Assembly: GCF_030272615.1 (NCBI RefSeq)
Contig: NC_081407.1
Location: 266,113,574-266,177,573 of the forward strand
Direction of reading: 5' to 3'
DNA: 64,000 nucleotides
DNA from: Cryptomeria japonica
Lineage: Eukaryota; Streptophyta; Pinopsida; Cupressales; Cupressaceae
Positions 60,862-64,000 of this stretch are shown piece after piece. A program made the translations under genes and the position numbers. Position 1 is the first letter of the stretch. Each line of letters begins with the position of its first letter. The notes beneath the pieces were generated by a model. The model had not been told where the DNA came from, made no database searches, and saw only the letters and a program-made list of their open reading frames with translations.

Positions 60862-62592
60862 TGTAGTCACATAAATCTGTCCACTTAATTAAAATGAATA
60901 TTTAGTATTTATTTAATTATTTAACTATCAATCAATAATTAATTAAATTAATATATTTAATTAATTCATCTTAACCCTCTTCTCTTGTTAATTAAATAAA
61001 TTATTCAATTTATTTGATTTAATTCACTCAACCAAATTCAGACCATTAGTCAAATAAATAAATCATATTTATTTAATTAAATCTTCTCTCACATTTAAAT
61101 AAATTAATATTTATTTAAATTCCCCCAAAATCCCACCTCTCACATTTAAATAAATTAACATTTATTTAAATCACCTTTATCCTCCACCCACTTGTATTTA
61201 CCTACAAATGCAAGTTACACAATTATTTTAAATAAATCACCTTTATCCTCCACCCACTTGCATTTTCCTACAAATGCAAGTTGCACAACTATTTTAAATA
61301 AATTATTTATTTAAAATCCTATTTATCCTCACCCACTTGAAACCTTTAATGGTTTCCCTTAAAGTCTTCAAAACTTAATGGCTTTAAAGTCTTCAAACTT
61401 GATGGCTTCCTTCTATAGTCTTCTTAAGACTTTAATGGTTTCCCTTAAAGTCTTCAAACTTAATGGCTTCCCTTGAAGTCTTCTTAAGACTTTAATTGCT
61501 TCCCTTAAAGTCTTCAAGCCTTTAATGGTTTCCCTCAAAGTCTTCAAGCATTTTAATGCTTTATCTTCCTTTTTCTCATTTAAATAAATTAATATTTATT
61601 TGAATATTTATCCAAATACAAATTACACCATTTAATTGAAATAAATGATTTTATTTTAATTGAAAATACCAAAATTCCTCCCACTTGCATTTTCCTACAA
61701 AATCCACTTGCATGCCTAAACCCCTTCTAGATTCTTCTAAACCTTTCCTAATTAACCTAATCCATCCCCTAAATATTGTCACATTCCTAAGCAAATTGAA
61801 GTCACTTCTCAAAGACTCCAAAGTCTTTGAAAATCAATTAATGCTTTGTGTGTTCAACAAATTAACCTCTAAAGTCTTCCAAACCACTTATGGCTCTTAC
61901 ATGACCATTAATGGTTAATTCCACTTGCACCCATGGTTAAGGACTTTGACCCCTAACTTAACCCTCATGTAACCCATGTGTCTATTCAAAGCATTTATTT
62001 CTTTGACTAGGGTAACCATCATGTCCCCTCAAGCATTTAATGCTCTTTATCTCTCCTCTCAAGCCTCCTCATGGTGACACTTGTCAACATGGGATTGGGT
62101 TGAAAGTTTCACATGGATTGAATATCTTTCAATCCTAACCCTTGTTAAGATTACTCAATCTTAACCCTTCATTTCCCCATTTCTTCTATAAATAGAACCC
62201 TTCTCCTCAAGCAAAAGAGGAAGCATTAGAGTATTGTTGTTATATTGGTATTAGCATAGAGCTTTTTCATAGCATCACTATCTACACTTGCATAGCATTT
62301 GCTTATCATATTCAACCATCTTGAATCTCCATATGGCATCCATGGCTAGTGCTAAAAGCTGAGAGCTACACTCATGTGGAACTTGGAGAGGAGAGGAACA
62401 AGGGAGGAGCAACTATGAGCATCTTGATTAGCTATTTTATTCTATGTTTATATGCTTTCTATTTCATGCTTAATATCTCTCTTGATATGTCTGTTTAGGA
62501 TAATCTTTTGTTGCTAACACTAACGTTTGTTTTTTGTGCTCTTGTGTGTGTTGCCATCGAACAGATTTTCTAATCCTTGTTGTAGAGCATCA
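60862..62592 (+). mobile_element. Gypsy-type 5' LTR, plus strand (Gypsy-6)
   Basis: Starts TGTAGTCACATAAATCTG at 60862 and ends at catca 62592, two bases before a primer-site-like sequence. AT-rich tracts and the tttaatggtttccc repeats fill U3; TATA box TATAAATAG is at 62187-62195. The block tggtgacacttgtcaacatggg (62075) matches 59351-59376 in reverse, showing relation to Gypsy-5. The element continues beyond the window. Confidence 0.65.
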
Positions 62593-62594
62593 TT

Positions 62595-62608
62595 TGGTGA
62601 ACCCGACG
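62595..62608 (+). other. Gypsy-6 primer-binding site candidate
   Basis: TGGTGAACCCGACG begins two bases after the LTR's final CA. It has the form of a tRNA 3'-end complement (TGG start), but I cannot name the tRNA from memory. Confidence 0.5.
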
Positions 62609-64000
62609 TTAAAAGGAACAAGTGAATTTTGTGTTTGGTACACTTGTGCAAAAGAGTTGGTCGAGTGGTCCTACTTCTAACACACACTATCCTCTCCCTT
62701 GGCTCTCTTGGTCCTAGGTGCAAGAGAAAAGTGTTAGTAACACTCAAATTTTATCTTTATAAAAGAGGCCTGCCAAGGGATCGATACTCTTGGGAACGAC
62801 CTCGAGCAGTAAATCCTTCGAGCCGCTATAGAAATCAGGTGTGAGCGAAAGTTGTAGCCTTGGGTATAGCTGTTCCTATAGTGTAACTAGCCGAAAGGAC
62901 AAATGGGCCCCACCACCAATTACAAGGCTCCTAAGTGACCCCACCACCAATTACAAGGCTCCTAAGTGACCCCACCACCAATTACAAGGCTCCTAAGTGA
63001 GTCACTGCAGAATGAACTTATGTCCAAAAACATCAAACATGACTAAACACCTTTAAGTAGTAGCCCACCCATTCTATTGATTGAGGATATTTGTGATATA
63101 ATTTAGTGCAAGAGCATAGATGGTTTTGCTCCCAAGATACTCACCATACATATTTCCTTGAGTAGAAACATAGCTTTTTGAAAAGTCACTTGTGGCTTGA
63201 TAAAAGTGGTGACTCCCCCATCATAGGGATCATCTATTTGTTATGCTCGTGCAAGACTTAGTATATCACATCCTTACCTGCCATGGCGGGATTCATAAGG
63301 TATGTAGTACCAAAGTCGAAGAAATATCAAGATGTGGGCTAAATTTATCACAACTGGTCATTTGACCTTAGGGATAAAAAGTGTTTGAAGTGTGTTCATT
63401 TTAAAGACCAAGTGCAAATTGAGCCGACTTCAGGCTTTGGAAATACACCTTAAAATACATCTAAAGGAAGGGTCATATACAAGTCCAAGGATTGGGTTGA
63501 TCTAGACCCATACTCATTTGTGCCTTTGGGGGCAACATTCTTGTGTTTGGGTGCTTGCTTTGTTTTCTTGTCAAAGAAACATCAAATCAGAAAATCAATC
63601 CCAAAAACAAAGTATTCGTCCAACATCTTACAAAAACAACCAAACACATCAAAAACAAAGTGCAAACAACAAAGAGTCAAATTTTATGACCATTCTTCAC
63701 ATCTTGCGAAAGAATAAGCATCATCAGAATATCAACTTGAAAAGAAGACCATTAAGCCCAAAGGCTTTGATCAACAGGAGGAAATTCTTCTATATAAATA
63801 GACAAATCTTTGTCTCCCATAGAGTTTTTCTGCGTCACATGCATCTCTACCTTCAAGGCAAAACAAACGAATTTGATTCAGAATCATTGAACCGCAGAGC
63901 TTTTATGCAATATAGAGCTCTGAGTTATCACAAAAACCAAGGAGGTAAGATTAATCCCAACTTTTTCCCAAACGTCTGTATCACATACAACACGGCTCGA
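62609..64000 (+). other. Gypsy-6 untranslated leader to window end
   Basis: No coding domain is seen up to the edge; Gag would be expected further right. It contains the 31-bp triplicate (62908-63000) and a second TATA-like word tatataaatag at 63792. Small ORFs here match nothing known. Confidence 0.5.
62908..63000 (+). repeat. Three perfect 31-bp tandem copies
   Basis: Units 62908-62938, 62939-62969 and 62970-63000, each starting ccccaccaccaatt and ending ctaagtga, are identical. They lie in the leader about 315 bp after the putative primer site. Confidence 0.97.

Overview
This window looks like intergenic chromosomal DNA from a seed plant with a large, repeat-rich genome, most likely a gymnosperm. 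The evidence is layered LTR retrotransposons of Copia and Gypsy type (some nested), decayed captured gene pieces, long AT-rich spacers, and GT-AG spliced class III peroxidase genes with the standard four-exon, three-intron plan. The species cannot be fixed from the sequence. No bacterial-type operons, CRISPR arrays, rRNA or tRNA genes were seen.

Layout. 1-747: part of a minus-strand Gypsy-type LTR. 748-1346 and 7002-10580: old spacer containing a decayed PPR gene piece, with a full-length minus-strand Copia element (Copia-1, 1347-7001, 5-bp target duplication). 10581-17735: peroxidase copy 1, the only intact host gene, whose promoter is split by a very young minus-strand Copia element (Copia-2, 11290-16125). 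17736-28150: spacer, a decayed LINE ORF1, and a minus-strand Gypsy derivative with gag and protease but no reverse transcriptase. 29469-30571: deleted Copia remnant (Copia-4). 30572-33070: peroxidase copy 2, with a premature stop and a misplaced promoter/5'UTR segment in its tail. 35214-35931: peroxidase copy 3, broken in exon 3 by a CACTA-type transposon end at 35932. 36200-41900: spacer with repeats and decayed minus-strand gene pieces (subtilase, cellulose synthase, one unidentified two-exon piece). 41950-46810: minus-strand Gypsy remnant. 46811-50700: plus-strand Copia-3 from LTR to integrase, abutting a plus-strand Gypsy pol with two RNase H domains (50710-54925). 56370-58291: minus-strand plant-mobile-domain ORF. 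58890-60223 and 60862-62592: two divergently oriented Gypsy-type LTRs flanking a degenerate minisatellite. The second LTR leads into an element that runs off the right edge.

The biological core is a three-copy peroxidase tandem array (about 16.3, 31.5 and 35.2 kb) in successive stages of decay. Copy 1 is intact with a transposon in its promoter. Copy 2 has a CAG-to-TAG stop and a chimeric 3' end. Copy 3 has lost its promoter and key residues and is cut by a transposon. Apart from copy 1 the coding sequences are transposon-derived or broken, and many nonsense codons are of the type expected from cytosine deamination in methylated DNA.
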